In this document: in pieces, positions 10,587 through 20,322 of the stretch
Layout of the letters: each line of letters begins with the position of its first letter
Numbering within the stretch: position 1 is the first letter of the stretch
Assembly: GCF_002111595.1 (NCBI RefSeq)
Contig: NZ_LUTN01000015.1
Location: forward strand, 1 to 64,000
Length of the DNA: 64,000 bases
Origin: Lonsdalea britannica
GTDB taxonomy: Bacteria > Pseudomonadota > Gammaproteobacteria > Enterobacterales > Enterobacteriaceae
Reading direction: 5' to 3'
Made by a program: the position numbers and the translations under genes
Notes under the pieces: generated by a model
The model's database searches: none
Seen by the model: the letters and a program-made list of their open reading frames with translations, nothing else
Told to the model about the DNA's origin: nothing

Positions 10587-10700
10587 GGTGGAGGCCCCGC
10601 CAGCTACATCCCGGCACACACGTCGCCTGCTGCGGCTGCTTCCTTCCGGACCTGACCGAGTCCACAGGTTAGTGTTGCGGGAGAACCAACAGGGCCTCCA
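10587..10700 (-). ncRNA. ffs: 4.5S RNA of the signal recognition particle
   Basis: Reverse strand gives a 114-base RNA. Its 5' part is GGCCCTGTTGGTTCTCCCGC. The diagnostic SRP apical region GGTCAGGTCCGGAAGGAAGC follows, and the 3' part holds GTGCCGGGATGTAGCTGGCG. The two ends are complementary (TGGAGGCCC with GGGCCTCCA-type pairing), forming the long hairpin bound by Ffh. Length and conserved internal loops match E. coli ffs. It targets membrane proteins to the Sec/YidC machinery. Confidence 0.96.
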
Positions 10701-10730
10701 TTGACGGCTCCGCACTGCGAAGCGGTGGGC

Positions 10731-10759
10731 ATTATCAGCGATGGACTGGTCAATTGCAA
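10731..10759 (-). promoter_or_regulatory. Sigma-70 promoter of ffs
   Basis: On the minus strand: -35 TTGCAA (10754-10759), 17-bp spacer, -10 GATAAT (10731-10736), then a GC-rich discriminator, 30 bases before the 4.5S RNA 5' end. A GC-rich discriminator is typical of stringently controlled stable-RNA promoters. The mature 5' end would then be made by RNase P processing of a short leader, as in E. coli. Confidence 0.65.
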
Positions 10760-10854
10760 GCCGACGCGGCCTAACCGCTGTTTTCTTACCCATAACCTGC
10801 TTGATACCATGTGCTATCGAACGCCCTCATGGCAAACAGGAGATTTCACGCGCT

Positions 10855-11175
10855 ATGTCGCAGCACGAAGATAACTTTCGACAACGCGTTTTTCAGGTCA
10901 TCGCAGCCATCCCCTTTGGTCAAGTCACCACCTACGGGGATGTTGCGCTCTTGGCCGGTTCGCCACGAGCAGCGCGTCAAGTGGGTGCGATATTGCGTCA
11001 TTTGCCTGAAGGAACAAAACTCCCCTGGCACCGGGTGATTAATCGAAAGGGCGAGCTATCGTTGACAGGATCTGACCACCAGCGTCAAAAGCTGGCGCTG
11101 GTGGCGGAAGGAGTAAGATTTAATTTGGCGGGTAAAATTGATCTCAACCTCTTTCGTTGGCAACCAACGGCGTAA
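10855..11175 (+). CDS. ybaZ: Alkyltransferase-like DNA-binding protein (ATL, YbaZ)
   Basis: 106-residue relative of O6-alkylguanine-DNA alkyltransferases that binds alkylated guanine and hands it to nucleotide excision repair. The usual alkyl-acceptor cysteine of the PCHRV motif is replaced by Trp58 (LPWHRVINRKGE), the hallmark of ATL proteins with no transferase activity. FGQVTTYGDVALLAGSPRAA is the helix-turn-helix that enters the DNA. The start at 10855 gives the family N-terminus; in-frame codons further upstream run into the ffs promoter. Confidence 0.92.
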   Translation: MSQHEDNFRQRVFQVIAAIPFGQVTTYGDVALLAGSPRAARQVGAILRHLPEGTKLPWHRVINRKGELSLTGSDHQRQKLALVAEGVRFNLAGKIDLNLFRWQPTA

Positions 11176-11206
11176 ATCTGATAACTCGCCGCTGGTTAGC
11201 CTTCGA

Positions 11207-11779
11207 TTACTGGATAGGGGTTACGTTTGTACCACCGACCGGAGGCACCGTGGCTCCGCTATGAACATCCGCTCCTGCTGCTAACGGCACAGAAGGATTC
11301 GCCGGGACAGGTACAGACTCCACAGGAACCAAAGTCAGATCGGCGGAACGAACGCCATTATTGATGACAGGAACCACGCTTTCAGTAATTAGCGTCACGC
11401 GATGATTGATAGCGACGGCCGCGCTCAAGAACACTCGCGCGTTAGGTTGAATATCGCTCGGGTTGTAGGGCAGAACGAAATGGAAAGGTGACTGTTTTCC
11501 GTGAGTCAACGTCACCCGCTGGGCAATAATTTTCGATGGGGCATCGGCCAGCGAGGCATCCGAAACCGTTACCGTTAACACGGCATCCGCTGGCAGTGCG
11601 ATTTTTTGTCGAATATTCACTGTACCGGTCACGGAAGGCTGCGCAATGCCGGGTACATAGCTGCCGCTCGCCGGGATAGGGCCTCTGACATCCGGAGCTA
11701 CACCACTATCACTTTTATCTGCACACCCAACCAAGCCGATCGATACCATGATACCGCCCAAGATATGCCATAATTTCAT
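11207..11779 (-). CDS. ybaY: YbaY-family lipoprotein
   Basis: 190-residue exported lipoprotein with a signal ending LVGC (Cys19). The body carries the YbaY/YscW-type beta domain: VTGTVNIRQKIALPADAVLT, then HFVLPYNPSDIQPNARVFLS. Family members have this domain in the envelope; the molecular role is poorly known. The C-terminal 40 residues are Pro/Val/Gly-rich and low in complexity, a lineage-specific tail. It is convergent with ybaZ (31 bp apart), as in E. coli. Confidence 0.88.
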   Translation of the reverse strand: MKLWHILGGIMVSIGLVGCADKSDSGVAPDVRGPIPASGSYVPGIAQPSVTGTVNIRQKIALPADAVLTVTVSDASLADAPSKIIAQRVTLTHGKQSPFHFVLPYNPSDIQPNARVFLSAAVAINHRVTLITESVVPVINNGVRSADLTLVPVESVPVPANPSVPLAAGADVHSGATVPPVGGTNVTPIQ

Positions 11780-11983
11780 TTGGTAAGTCTCCCTTTATCA
11801 TTTATCTGGCCTTCGGCGAAAACCGATGACCGCTAAGTAGCAAGAACCACTCGGCGTTTTAATTATGGTTCAATATCTTGATATTTTCATAAGGGATGAC
11901 GGAAAGGACCAAAACAAAAAGTGGGGTCATGTGGTTAACGCCGCAAGGACCCGCAATATGGCGTACTACCGACAAGGCTGATA

Positions 11984-12850
11984 ATGATGAGTCAGGCATT
12001 ACAACAGCTTCTCGATTTGCTGAATTTGGAAAAAATCGAGGAAGGTTTATTTCGTGGTCAAAGTCAGGATTTAGGGCTGCGACAGGTCTTTGGCGGCCAG
12101 GTTGTCGGTCAGGCGCTTTCGGCAGCGAAACAGACCGTATCCGAGCAACGTAGCGTGCACTCTTTCCACTGCTACTTTCTTTTGCCGGGAGAAAGCCATA
12201 AACCAATAATCTATCAGGTTGCCACCCTGCGCGAGGGCAAGAGTTTCAGTACGCTACGCGTAGATGCCATTCAAAACGGTCGTCCTATTTTTCATATGAC
12301 CGCTTCATTCCAGCAGCCGGAATCAGGATTTGAACACCAGAGCGTCATGCCGCAGGTGCCGATGCCGGAAAATTTGCCTTCGGAGCAAGACATTGCTCAA
12401 AGCCTGGCCCATTTGCTGCCTCCTCAACTGAAAGAGACGTTTACCCAAGAGCGACCGATCGAAATGCGGCCGGTTAAATTTCATAACCCGCTAAAGGGGG
12501 AAGTGGAACCGCCAATCCGCCATGTCTGGTGCCGAGCTAACGGTACACTGACTGACGATGAGCGCGTTCATCAGTATCTGTTGGGATACACCTCTGACTG
12601 CAACTGCCTGTTGACGGCACTCCAGCCCCACGGCGTCGGTTTTCTCGAACCCGGCATGCAAGTCGCCACTCTCGATCACTCAATGTGGTTTCATCGACCG
12701 TTCCGAATGGATGACTGGCTGCTGTATGCGGTAGACAGCCCATCGGCCTCCGGCGGTAGAGGATTAGTACGAGGTCAATTCTATACTCGCGACGGCGTTC
12801 TAGTGGCGTCCAGCATGCAAGAGGGCGTTATTCGCCGACATAGCGCATAA
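11984..12850 (+). CDS. tesB: Acyl-CoA thioesterase II
   Basis: Hydrolyses medium- to long-chain acyl-CoA to free fatty acid and CoA in the cytosol. 288 residues, double hot-dog fold. [20 protein letters not shown] and [17 protein letters not shown] near the N-terminus and [14 protein letters not shown] near residue 230 are characteristic. The catalytic Asp is kept in [17 protein letters not shown], although the flanking residues differ from E. coli (YASDLNF). Two adjacent ATGs (11984 and 11987) could serve as start; the second gives the usual MSQAL. It is followed by a bidirectional terminator shared with amtB. Confidence 0.94.
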   Translation: MMSQALQQLLDLLNLEKIEEGLFRGQSQDLGLRQVFGGQVVGQALSAAKQTVSEQRSVHSFHCYFLLPGESHKPIIYQVATLREGKSFSTLRVDAIQNGRPIFHMTASFQQPESGFEHQSVMPQVPMPENLPSEQDIAQSLAHLLPPQLKETFTQERPIEMRPVKFHNPLKGEVEPPIRHVWCRANGTLTDDERVHQYLLGYTSDCNCLLTALQPHGVGFLEPGMQVATLDHSMWFHRPFRMDDWLLYAVDSPSASGGRGLVRGQFYTRDGVLVASSMQEGVIRRHSA

Positions 12851-12875
12851 CCCGTTCGACCTTATATCCGCCCAC

Positions 12876-12912
12876 AAAAAACCACCCGCAGAGAACTAAC
12901 GGGTGGTTTTTT
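12876..12912. terminator. Bidirectional terminator between tesB and amtB
   Basis: AAAAAACCACCCG and CGGGTGGTTTTTT form a stem with A/T runs on both sides, serving convergent tesB (+) and amtB (-). Confidence 0.88.
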
Positions 12913-12953
12913 TATTGCAGTCGAGGCGTGCGACACACGCCTCCAGAGACTGA

Positions 12954-14246
12954 TTATTGGTTGTATGCGTTTTCGCCGTGGCTGTTAACATCCAGCCCTT
13001 CGCGTTCTTGCTCTTCCGGTACGCGCAGACCAACGGCCATATCAGCGACTTTGAAGGCAATGAATGCGGCGACGCCAGACCATACGATACACACGATCAC
13101 GCTGAACAGCTGTACCCAGACCTGATGCGCCATCGTGACGCCTTCCGCGTAACCTACACCACCCAGCGAAGACGAGGTGAACACACCCGTCAGGATGCAA
13201 CCGACAATACCGCAGACGCCGTGAACACCGAAGACGTCGCAAGGATCGTCAACGCGCAGCCAGCGTTTCAATACGGTCACGCCCCACAGACCCGCAAAGC
13301 CACCGGCGAAACCAATGACCATCGCGCCGCCGACACCCACCGTACCTGCAGCAGGCGTAATCGCAACCAGACCTGCGATACAGCCGGAGCATGCGCCCAG
13401 CAGAGAAGGCTTGCCGCGCAGAACCCATTCACCGACGACCCAGGCCAGAATCGCCGCTGCCGTTGCGATCACCGTCGTCAAAAATGCCAGACCCGCGATG
13501 TTGTTGGCCGAGCTAGCGGAACCGGCGTTAAAACCAAACCAGCCGATATACAGGATAGCGGTACCAATGCAGACCATCGGCAGATTATGCGGTTTGAACG
13601 CTTCTTTACCGAAGCCAACGCGTTTACCCAGTAAGGTCGCGCCAACGAGTCCCGCAACCGCGGCGTTGATATGCACGACCGTACCGCCCGCGAAGTCCAG
13701 CGCGCCGTCCGCAGCCAAATAGCCACCGCCCCACACCATGTGAGTCATTGGCAGGTAGGACAGAGTGAACCACAGAACCACGAAAATCAGCGCGGCGGAG
13801 AAACGAATACGTTCCGCCAGAGCACCAATGACCAGACCAACGGTAATGCACGCGAAGGAGCCCTGGAAAGCGACGTGGATGAACTGATAGAACGTGCCGC
13901 TCTGGGAGTTGATATCAATGCCGTTCAGCATGAAGTTACTCAGGCTACCGAAGAAGGCATTGCCGGAGCTAAACGCCACGCTATAGCCATAGATGACCCA
14001 CAGCAGACATACCAGCGCAAAGGCCACAACAACCTGGGACAGGACGGACAGGACGTTTTTAGAACGAATCAGACCGCCGTAAAACAGCGCAATGCCCGGA
14101 ATGGTCATAAAAAGCACCAAAGCGGTACAAATCATCATGAAAGCATTATCGGCTTTATCGATCACTGGTGCTGCAGTGTCTGCCATGGCGCATGCCGGGA
14201 GCATGGCTGCGGTACCCAGACCAGACAAGAAGGATAGTTTCTTCAT
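12954..14246 (-). CDS. amtB: Ammonium transporter AmtB
   Basis: Inner-membrane trimeric ammonium channel. It has a signal-like first segment and eleven membrane helices. Pore elements are present: twin-histidine regions in FAGGTVVHINAAVAGLVG and DVFGVHGVCGIVGC, and the Phe gate region AFQGSFACITVGL. The C-terminus EREGLDVNSHGENAYNQ is the tail gripped by GlnK. I chose the ATG at 14246 because the AGGG ribosome site lies 9 bases upstream; the ATG at 14255 directly abuts it. It lies 39 bp after glnK in the same transcript, so nitrogen control through sigma-54 applies. Confidence 0.95.
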   Translation of the reverse strand: MKKLSFLSGLGTAAMLPACAMADTAAPVIDKADNAFMMICTALVLFMTIPGIALFYGGLIRSKNVLSVLSQVVVAFALVCLLWVIYGYSVAFSSGNAFFGSLSNFMLNGIDINSQSGTFYQFIHVAFQGSFACITVGLVIGALAERIRFSAALIFVVLWFTLSYLPMTHMVWGGGYLAADGALDFAGGTVVHINAAVAGLVGATLLGKRVGFGKEAFKPHNLPMVCIGTAILYIGWFGFNAGSASSANNIAGLAFLTTVIATAAAILAWVVGEWVLRGKPSLLGACSGCIAGLVAITPAAGTVGVGGAMVIGFAGGFAGLWGVTVLKRWLRVDDPCDVFGVHGVCGIVGCILTGVFTSSSLGGVGYAEGVTMAHQVWVQLFSVIVCIVWSGVAAFIAFKVADMAVGLRVPEEQEREGLDVNSHGENAYNQ

Positions 14247-14285
14247 TTCATTCATCCCTATTTATAAGGCTAAATCAGGTAGTTG

Positions 14286-14624
14286 TTATAGTGCAGCTTC
14301 ATCTGTTTCGCCGGTACGGATGCGAATGACGCGCTGTAGTTCAGCGACAAAAATCTTACCGTCGCCAATCTTGCCGGTGTAGGCGGCTTTGCTGATTACA
14401 TCAATGACTTCATCAAGCTGGTCGTCGGCGATAGCGATATCGATTTTCACTTTAGGTAAGAAGTTCACGCTATATTCCGCGCCGCGGTACAATTCCGCAT
14501 GGCCCTTTTGGCGTCCGAACCCTTTCACCTCAGTAACGGTAAGGCCCTGAATACCAATGGAAGACAAAGCTTCGCGCACGTCTTCCAGCTTGAACGGTTT
14601 AATTACCACAGTCACCAGTTTCAT
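14286..14624 (-). CDS. glnK: Nitrogen regulatory PII protein GlnK
   Basis: 112-residue trimeric PII signal protein that blocks AmtB when nitrogen is ample and senses 2-oxoglutarate and ATP/ADP. MKLVTVVIKPFKLEDVREAL is canonical. The T-loop uridylylation site Tyr51 is present (ELYRGAEYSVNF), and the B-loop reads YTGKIGDGKIFV. I chose 14624 rather than the ATG two codons upstream because the GGGGG ribosome site touches the latter. A perfect sigma-54 promoter and NtrC sites lie upstream. Confidence 0.96.
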   Translation of the reverse strand: MKLVTVVIKPFKLEDVREALSSIGIQGLTVTEVKGFGRQKGHAELYRGAEYSVNFLPKVKIDIAIADDQLDEVIDVISKAAYTGKIGDGKIFVAELQRVIRIRTGETDEAAL

Positions 14625-14694
14625 TCTCATCCCCCTAACCCGTTAAGTTCAGGCCTGTGCCGTCACTATCAAATGTCTCTACGCCATCATTGAA

Positions 14695-14710
14695 AGCAAT
14701 TGATGTGCCA
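14695..14710 (-). promoter_or_regulatory. Sigma-54 (-24/-12) promoter of glnK-amtB
   Basis: Minus strand reads TGGCAC-ATCAA-TTGCT, an exact match to the consensus TGGCAC-N5-TTGCW, about 70 bases upstream of the glnK start. Confidence 0.9.
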
Positions 14711-14806
14711 TAAATGAGTCGACGTTGGAAAAGCAGTGAAAGGTGATGAATGCGCGCATCGTGGAAATCGCGTTTGAATAAAGTATGGACAATCAGGAAT
14801 AAAAGC

Positions 14807-14834
14807 GCACACAACCAGTGCACCATTTTTGTGC
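14807..14834. promoter_or_regulatory. Two overlapping NtrC (GlnG) enhancer sites
   Basis: GCAC-N7-GTGC occurs twice: 14807-14821 (GCACACAACCAGTGC) and 14820-14834 (GCACCATTTTTGTGC). They share two bases and lie about 100-140 bases upstream of the sigma-54 element, a usual enhancer position. The spacing fits known NtrC sites such as those of glnA. Confidence 0.7.
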
Positions 14835-14928
14835 GCTGCGCCTGATTCCAGTGCGCTTCACCTTTGAGCAGGAGAATCTCTGCTAAGTTATGGTGCGTAC
14901 CGAAAATCAGACGCGGTTTAAAGGAGGG

Positions 14929-16713
14929 CTAAGGGGTCAATGCAGCGGTATCGTAGCGTTTAGACTCCGCAAGGGCTTGTCCTGCCAGCTGGAGCTGATA
15001 CATCTGATAATAGCGTCCTTGCTGAGCCAGCAATTGCGTATGTGTCCCCTGCTCAGCCATTTCTCCCTGGTTAAGCACCAGAATATTGTCCGCCTCAACG
15101 ATGGTAGACAAACGGTGGGCGATGACCACCAGCGTCGTTTGAGCTCGAATCAACCGTAGCGCCTTCTGGATAGCCTGCTCGGTCCCGGAATCGATATTCG
15201 CGGTCGCCTCATCAAGAATGAGTATCTTAGGCGAGTTCACCAGCACACGGGCCAGCGCGAGCAGCTGTTTTTGCCCCACGGAAAGGTTATTGCCCTGCTC
15301 ACCGATTAGGCTATGGATCCCCTCAGGCATATCCCTGACCAGCTCAGCCAGTTGCACCATTTCCAGCACGTGCCACACGCTCTTTTCATCAATCTCTCGC
15401 CCCAACGTGACGTTGGCATAAACCGAGTCCGCAAGGACCACCGGGTCCTGCTGAACCATCGCCACATTGCTGCGCAGAACAGAGTGAGACAACGTCGGGA
15501 GCGGACGCTGATCCAGCCGAATAACGCCGAATTCGAGGTTGTAATAGCCCATAAGCAGGTTCGCCAGCGTGCTCTTGCCGCTGCCGGTGTGTCCCACCAG
15601 CGCAACAAACCCTTTATCTGGGATTTGCAGATTGATGTTACGTAATACCGGCTTGCCGCGGCGATAAGAGAAAGTGACATCGTCTATATCGATGCGTCCG
15701 CTCGTTAGAGGGCGCAAGTCGTCGCCATAGTCCTGACGATTGCCATCCATCAGCGCGAAAATACGCTCTCCGGCCACGACGGCTTGCTGCAACATCGACT
15801 GCTGAGTCGTCAGCTCAATCAAGGGTTCGTTAAGCCGTCCAAGATAGTTGATAAAAGCGTATAACACGCCGACGCCTACCGAGCCGACCGAGCTAAAGCC
15901 GAACTGCAACAGAAGTCCGCACATTACCAACGCGGAAAACAGACTCAGCAGCGGACGTAACAGAAAGCCCTCCAGACGCAGCGTTTGCATCCGCGACAGA
16001 TAGTGCTTTTGACTGACTTCACTCAGGCGTTTGCCGAATCGCGCCTGCTGACGAAACTGCTGAATGACGCTCATACCGTTGATGACTTCATTAAAGCCAT
16101 CGTTAATATCCGCCAGATAGCTGCGTACCCGGCGTACGATGGGCGTGCTGTAACGTTGATAAATCACCATCACCACCATCACGGCCGGGAAGATGGTCAA
16201 CGCGACGAGCGCCATACGCCAATCAAGGCTGAACATCGCCACCATCATGGCGCTGATGAGCGCTGCGCTGCGCAGAACCGTCGCCACCACCATCACGTAG
16301 AGATCCCGCACCACTTCCGTATCATTCGTCACCCGGGAAATCAGTTGCCCGACAGGCTGGGTATCAAATGTCGACAGCGGCTGGCGCAGAGCGGCATCCA
16401 TGACGTCGATTCGCAATTGCTGTACGACACCCACCGCGACCCGATTGAAGGTCAGCGCCTGCAGGTAATGAAGGGAGGCGGCGAGCAGTTGCAGCAATAC
16501 ATAAACCGCGGCCAAGCCGCTGGCCAACATCAGCGGAAACTCCCCTTTTGAGACGAGATGGTCGATAAAATAGCTGATGAGTATGGGGCCGGCGACTTCC
16601 GCCGCCGCCGCGATCCAGAGCATCACCATGCCTACCGCCAGCGGTTTACGCCAGGGGGAGCCATAGGCCAGCAGTCGTTTCAGTGTCGGCCAGAGCGGAT
16701 GTGAATTATTCAC
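14929..16713 (-). CDS. mdlB: ABC transporter half-exporter MdlB
   Basis: Half-size ABC exporter (membrane domain plus ATPase) that probably forms a heterodimer with MdlA; the substrate is not established. 594 residues from a GTG start at 16713, which overlaps the mdlA stop by 8 bases and gives the familiar N-terminus [20 protein letters not shown]. The ATPase domain has Walker [10 protein letters not shown], signature [15 protein letters not shown] and Walker [13 protein letters not shown]. Upstream in-frame ATGs would run deep into mdlA and are rejected. Confidence 0.93.
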   Translation of the reverse strand: MNNSHPLWPTLKRLLAYGSPWRKPLAVGMVMLWIAAAAEVAGPILISYFIDHLVSKGEFPLMLASGLAAVYVLLQLLAASLHYLQALTFNRVAVGVVQQLRIDVMDAALRQPLSTFDTQPVGQLISRVTNDTEVVRDLYVMVVATVLRSAALISAMMVAMFSLDWRMALVALTIFPAVMVVMVIYQRYSTPIVRRVRSYLADINDGFNEVINGMSVIQQFRQQARFGKRLSEVSQKHYLSRMQTLRLEGFLLRPLLSLFSALVMCGLLLQFGFSSVGSVGVGVLYAFINYLGRLNEPLIELTTQQSMLQQAVVAGERIFALMDGNRQDYGDDLRPLTSGRIDIDDVTFSYRRGKPVLRNINLQIPDKGFVALVGHTGSGKSTLANLLMGYYNLEFGVIRLDQRPLPTLSHSVLRSNVAMVQQDPVVLADSVYANVTLGREIDEKSVWHVLEMVQLAELVRDMPEGIHSLIGEQGNNLSVGQKQLLALARVLVNSPKILILDEATANIDSGTEQAIQKALRLIRAQTTLVVIAHRLSTIVEADNILVLNQGEMAEQGTHTQLLAQQGRYYQMYQLQLAGQALAESKRYDTAALTP

Positions 16714-18475
16714 CTTTGACCTCCTGATGCGACGTCGGCTCGTCCAATGCGGCTTCGAGTTGCTGGTAACGGTACATGTCCCGATACCATCCTGATTCAT
16801 GTGACAGCGCCTGATGATTACCGCGCTGCGCCACTACCCCCTGTTGCAGCACCAGCACTTCATCGGCGTCAATCAATGCCGAAAGCCGGTGTGCGCTGAT
16901 GATCAGGGTGCGCCTTTCTCCCCACTCTCGCAGGTTATTCAATATTTCATGTTCAGTACGTCCGTCCACGGCGGAAAGGGCATCGTCCAACACCAAGACC
17001 TCAGCCTCAAGCAAGAGCGCGCGCGCAATCGCAATACGTTGCTTCTGCCCACCGGATAGCATGACCCCCCGTTCGCCCACTTCGGTTTCATACCCCTGAG
17101 GCAAACGCAGAATATCGTCATGGACATGCGCCAAACGTGCCGCTTCCTCTATTTGCGCGACGGTCGCATCCGGTCGTCCCAAGGCAATATTGCCCGCTAC
17201 CGTATCGGCGAACAGGAACGGCGTTTGTCCTACGACGGCGAACCGGCTCCTTAAATCATCCAGACGCAGGCTATCAAGCGGAAGGCCGTGGTAAGAAATA
17301 CGCCCTTCCTCCACATCAAATGCACGCAACAGCAGGGAGATTAATGTACTTTTTCCAGAACCAGTAGGACCACAGAGTCCCAGCATTCTTCCCGGTTTCA
17401 GTGTGAAACTGACGTTATGTAACACGGTCTGACTGTGCTGCGGATAGTGAAATGCCTGGATATCTACCGCCAGCGTTCCGGGTTCGTCCGGCAAAGGCTG
17501 AACACCATCGACCACCACCGGTTTCTCGGACAGGAGCTGACGAATTCGGCTATAGCCCGCGCTGCCCCGTTCAACAATATTCAGCATCCAGGCGAGTGCC
17601 AGCATCGGCCAAATCATCAGTCCCAGATACATGACAAAACTGGTCAATTCGCCCAGCGTCATCGTCCCATGGATTACCATCCAGCTACCGCCACCGATGG
17701 CCAACAGGTTGGATAAAGCGACAGCAATATAAATCGTGGGATCAAAACGCGCATCCACGCGAGCCACCCGCATATTTTTGGCGCCCGTGTCCGCGGCCAC
17801 TTCGGCAAAACGCTGAGACTGATAATCTTCCAGCCCAAACGATTTGATCATTCGGATACTGGTCAGGCTTTCCTGCGTCTGATTATTCAGCATAGAAAAC
17901 GCCGCCTGAGCGGCTTTAAAGCGGTGGTGCAACTGCGTACCGTAGTGCTTAATAATGATGGCCATGATTGGCATTGGCGCCAAAGACAGTAGCGTCAACT
18001 GCCAGCTTAGCTGTGTGCACATCACCACCAGCACAGCGCACCCCATCATCAGAGAATCGACAAACGTCAGCACGCCTTCACCGGCGGCAAAAACCACTCG
18101 GTCGACGTCATTGGTGGCTCTGGCAATCAAATCTCCGGTACGATGACGCATGTAGAAGGCAGGATGCTGACGGCTGAGTTGACGATAAAAATCACCACGC
18201 AGCTCTACCGCCAGTTGATAGGACGCGCCAAACAGCAGAACGCGCCAGAAATATCTCAGCAGGTAAGTTAATAGGGCGGACAACGCCATGAGCCCGATCC
18301 ACCCCATCGCGGTAGCGGCAGGCATATCGTGCTGTGTCACGCCATCGACGACAATCCCGACAAGCGCCGGAGGCAGCAATTGCAGTATGGCGATGACGAT
18401 TAAGAGGATTACCGCCCCTAGATAACGCTTCCATTCACGGCGGAAATACCATCCTAGTTGAGCAAAAAGTCTCAC
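16706..18475 (-). CDS. mdlA: ABC transporter half-exporter MdlA
   Basis: 589-residue inner-membrane half-exporter with an N-terminal six-helix membrane domain ([20 protein letters not shown]) and C-terminal ATPase. Walker A is GPTGSGKST, the signature is [16 protein letters not shown], and Walker B is [12 protein letters not shown]. The D-loop and H-loop ([13 protein letters not shown]) are intact. It is translationally coupled to mdlB by an 8-base overlap. decR lies upstream in the same direction, separated by 81 bases. Confidence 0.94.
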   Translation of the reverse strand: MRLFAQLGWYFRREWKRYLGAVILLIVIAILQLLPPALVGIVVDGVTQHDMPAATAMGWIGLMALSALLTYLLRYFWRVLLFGASYQLAVELRGDFYRQLSRQHPAFYMRHRTGDLIARATNDVDRVVFAAGEGVLTFVDSLMMGCAVLVVMCTQLSWQLTLLSLAPMPIMAIIIKHYGTQLHHRFKAAQAAFSMLNNQTQESLTSIRMIKSFGLEDYQSQRFAEVAADTGAKNMRVARVDARFDPTIYIAVALSNLLAIGGGSWMVIHGTMTLGELTSFVMYLGLMIWPMLALAWMLNIVERGSAGYSRIRQLLSEKPVVVDGVQPLPDEPGTLAVDIQAFHYPQHSQTVLHNVSFTLKPGRMLGLCGPTGSGKSTLISLLLRAFDVEEGRISYHGLPLDSLRLDDLRSRFAVVGQTPFLFADTVAGNIALGRPDATVAQIEEAARLAHVHDDILRLPQGYETEVGERGVMLSGGQKQRIAIARALLLEAEVLVLDDALSAVDGRTEHEILNNLREWGERRTLIISAHRLSALIDADEVLVLQQGVVAQRGNHQALSHESGWYRDMYRYQQLEAALDEPTSHQEVKGE

Positions 18476-18556
18476 GCGGTCTTCATTCCAAAGCTAGTAG
18501 CATCATTATTATTGCGGGCAGAACAATAGTATACATGATTGCCCAGAGGGATAAAT

Positions 18557-19018
18557 TTAGACCTTTATCGGCAACGCCGTAGTGTGTTTGATCTCTTCCA
18601 TCGCAAAGCTGGACGTGACATCCACCAGACCCGGAATACCTTTGACGAGACGCTTGTAGAAATTGTCGTAGTTTTTCATATCTTCTACCCGAACTTGCAT
18701 CAGATAATCGTACTCACCGGCCATGCGATAAAAGGACAACACCTCCGGCATATCGGACACGAAGCGGCAAAAGTCCCGATACCAGTCGCTGTTGTGCTGC
18801 TGAGTTTTCAGAAGCACGAACGCCGTCAGCCCCAGCCCTAACCGTTCATTATCCAGTAGAGCGACGCGCGCCTTGATATATCCCGACTCTTCCAAACGCT
18901 TCAGCCGCTTCCAACAGGGGGTCGATGTCAGGTTGACCGCCTCGGCCAATGCCTGCAGCGAAAGTGTACAGTCACGCTGTAAGAGTGCGAGCAAAGTGCG
19001 ATCCGTTTTATCTAGCAT
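18557..19018 (-). CDS. decR: Lrp/AsnC-family cysteine-responsive regulator DecR (CutR/YbaO)
   Basis: 153-residue regulator of the Lrp family: winged HTH ([40 protein letters not shown]) followed by a RAM/AsnC ligand domain ([20 protein letters not shown]). In E. coli and Salmonella this protein activates cysteine-degrading enzymes when cysteine is high. Here it is divergent from cdsH, its expected target. The ATG at 19018 gives the family N-terminus; an extension to 19096 would add 26 unrelated residues and cover the operator-like repeat. Confidence 0.9.
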   Translation of the reverse strand: MLDKTDRTLLALLQRDCTLSLQALAEAVNLTSTPCWKRLKRLEESGYIKARVALLDNERLGLGLTAFVLLKTQQHNSDWYRDFCRFVSDMPEVLSFYRMAGEYDYLMQVRVEDMKNYDNFYKRLVKGIPGLVDVTSSFAMEEIKHTTALPIKV

Positions 19019-19030
19019 AGGGGATAACCG

Positions 19031-19045
19031 TAGAAAAATTTTCTC
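19031..19045. promoter_or_regulatory. Lrp-like operator between decR and cdsH
   Basis: TAGAAAAATTTTCTC fits the Lrp-family consensus YAGHAWATTWTDCTR at 13 of 15 positions. It is 13 bases upstream of decR and 94 bases upstream of divergent cdsH, so it could serve autoregulation and/or activation by DecR. Confidence 0.5.
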
Positions 19046-19138
19046 CCATTTAGGGCAAATAAAGAAAAATATGCAATCTTTTTTCCTTGTGACCACGGTA
19101 GTCTAAGCGCACCCTTCAGATACAACGGAAGTTCTCTT

Positions 19139-20212
19139 ATGACTAACACATGGGTTAAAAACGCCGTCAGCGCGATTGAAGCTGATTTTCAACGTTCCGC
19201 CGACACGCACCTCATGCGCCTGACGTTACCTGCCTACCCCGGCATCTTCTTTTATCTGAAGGACGAGAGCACCCATCCCACCGGGAGCCTGAAACATCGG
19301 CTGGCGCGCTCGCTGTTCTTGTATGGCCTCAGCAACGGCTGGATCAAGGAAGGCACAACGATCATCGAGGCTTCGTCAGGTAGCACCGCGGTCTCCGAAG
19401 CTTACTTTGCCCGCCTGCTGGGCCTGCCGTTCATTGCCGTCATGCCCGCCTGCACCGCGAAACGTAAAATCGAGCAAATTACGTTTTATGGCGGCCGCTG
19501 CCACTTCGTCGAGCAGTCTGGACAAATCTACGCAGCCTCCGAACAATTGGCCCGCGATCTGAACGGCCACTATATGGATCAATTTACCTACGCCGAGCGT
19601 GCGACAGACTGGCGCGGCAACAACAACATCGCCGACAGCATTTACCACCAGATGTCCAGAGAGCCTTTCCCGGTTCCTGATTACCTGGTGATGAGCGCAG
19701 GTACAGGCGGGACCTCCGCCACCCTTGGGCGTTATATTCGCTACAAAGGGCTGGACTCGAAGCTGGTGGTCGCCGATCCCGAAAACTCGGTGTTCTACGA
19801 CTGCTACCGTCAGCAGAACCGTACGCTGACCTCCGCCTGCAGCAGCAGAATCGAAGGTATTGGACGCCCCCGCGCCGAACCGTCTTTCATTCCCAGCGTG
19901 ATAGACGACATGATTAAAGTGCCTGATGCCGCCAGCGTCGCGACCCTTCACTGGCTGGAAAGCGTCCTTGGTCGCAAAGTCGGCCCCTCAACTGGCACCA
20001 ATGTGTGGGCCACGCTGCAACTAGCTGAGAAAATGAAAGCTGAAGGGCGTCGAGGCGCCATTGTGACGCTGCTGTGTGATAGCGGCGAGCGCTACCTGGA
20101 TACCTATTACAACCCCGAGTGGGTAGCGGCGCATATCGGTAATCTGGCGCCTTTCGCCCGGCTGCTTGCTTCAGAACAGCAGCAGGATCGACCAACGTCG
20201 TGTCCGGCATGA
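19139..20212 (+). CDS. cdsH: PLP-dependent L-cysteine desulfhydrase (CdsH type)
   Basis: 357-residue fold-type II PLP enzyme of the cysteine synthase family. The PLP lysine lies in [15 protein letters not shown], and the substrate/phosphate loops are [17 protein letters not shown] and [16 protein letters not shown]. Its position next to and divergent from a DecR-type regulator matches Salmonella cdsH, whose product breaks L-cysteine into pyruvate, ammonia and hydrogen sulfide and is induced by cysteine. A cystathionine or cysteine synthase-like role cannot be excluded from sequence alone. An AACGGAAGTTCTCTT leader provides the ribosome site. Confidence 0.78.
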   Translation: MTNTWVKNAVSAIEADFQRSADTHLMRLTLPAYPGIFFYLKDESTHPTGSLKHRLARSLFLYGLSNGWIKEGTTIIEASSGSTAVSEAYFARLLGLPFIAVMPACTAKRKIEQITFYGGRCHFVEQSGQIYAASEQLARDLNGHYMDQFTYAERATDWRGNNNIADSIYHQMSREPFPVPDYLVMSAGTGGTSATLGRYIRYKGLDSKLVVADPENSVFYDCYRQQNRTLTSACSSRIEGIGRPRAEPSFIPSVIDDMIKVPDAASVATLHWLESVLGRKVGPSTGTNVWATLQLAEKMKAEGRRGAIVTLLCDSGERYLDTYYNPEWVAAHIGNLAPFARLLASEQQQDRPTSCPA

Positions 20213-20322
20213 TGTTATTTACCGCGCTGAAGCGAAGCCGGTTTTGAGTTACCATACCCGCTTCGTGACATGTTAAGCCGTAGTCTGGATGTACGGCCCC
20301 CTGCTCATTAAGGTGAATCAGC

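Noticed and set aside
10437-10793. Minus-strand open frames overlapping the 4.5S RNA gene
   Set aside because: The region is fully explained by ffs and its promoter; the translated products resemble nothing.
16150-16260. Plus-strand open frame opposite mdlB with six consecutive histidines and further His clusters
   Set aside because: It is the reverse complement of the well conserved mdlB membrane domain (repeated Met/Val codons give CAC/CAT runs). No ribosome site and no family match.
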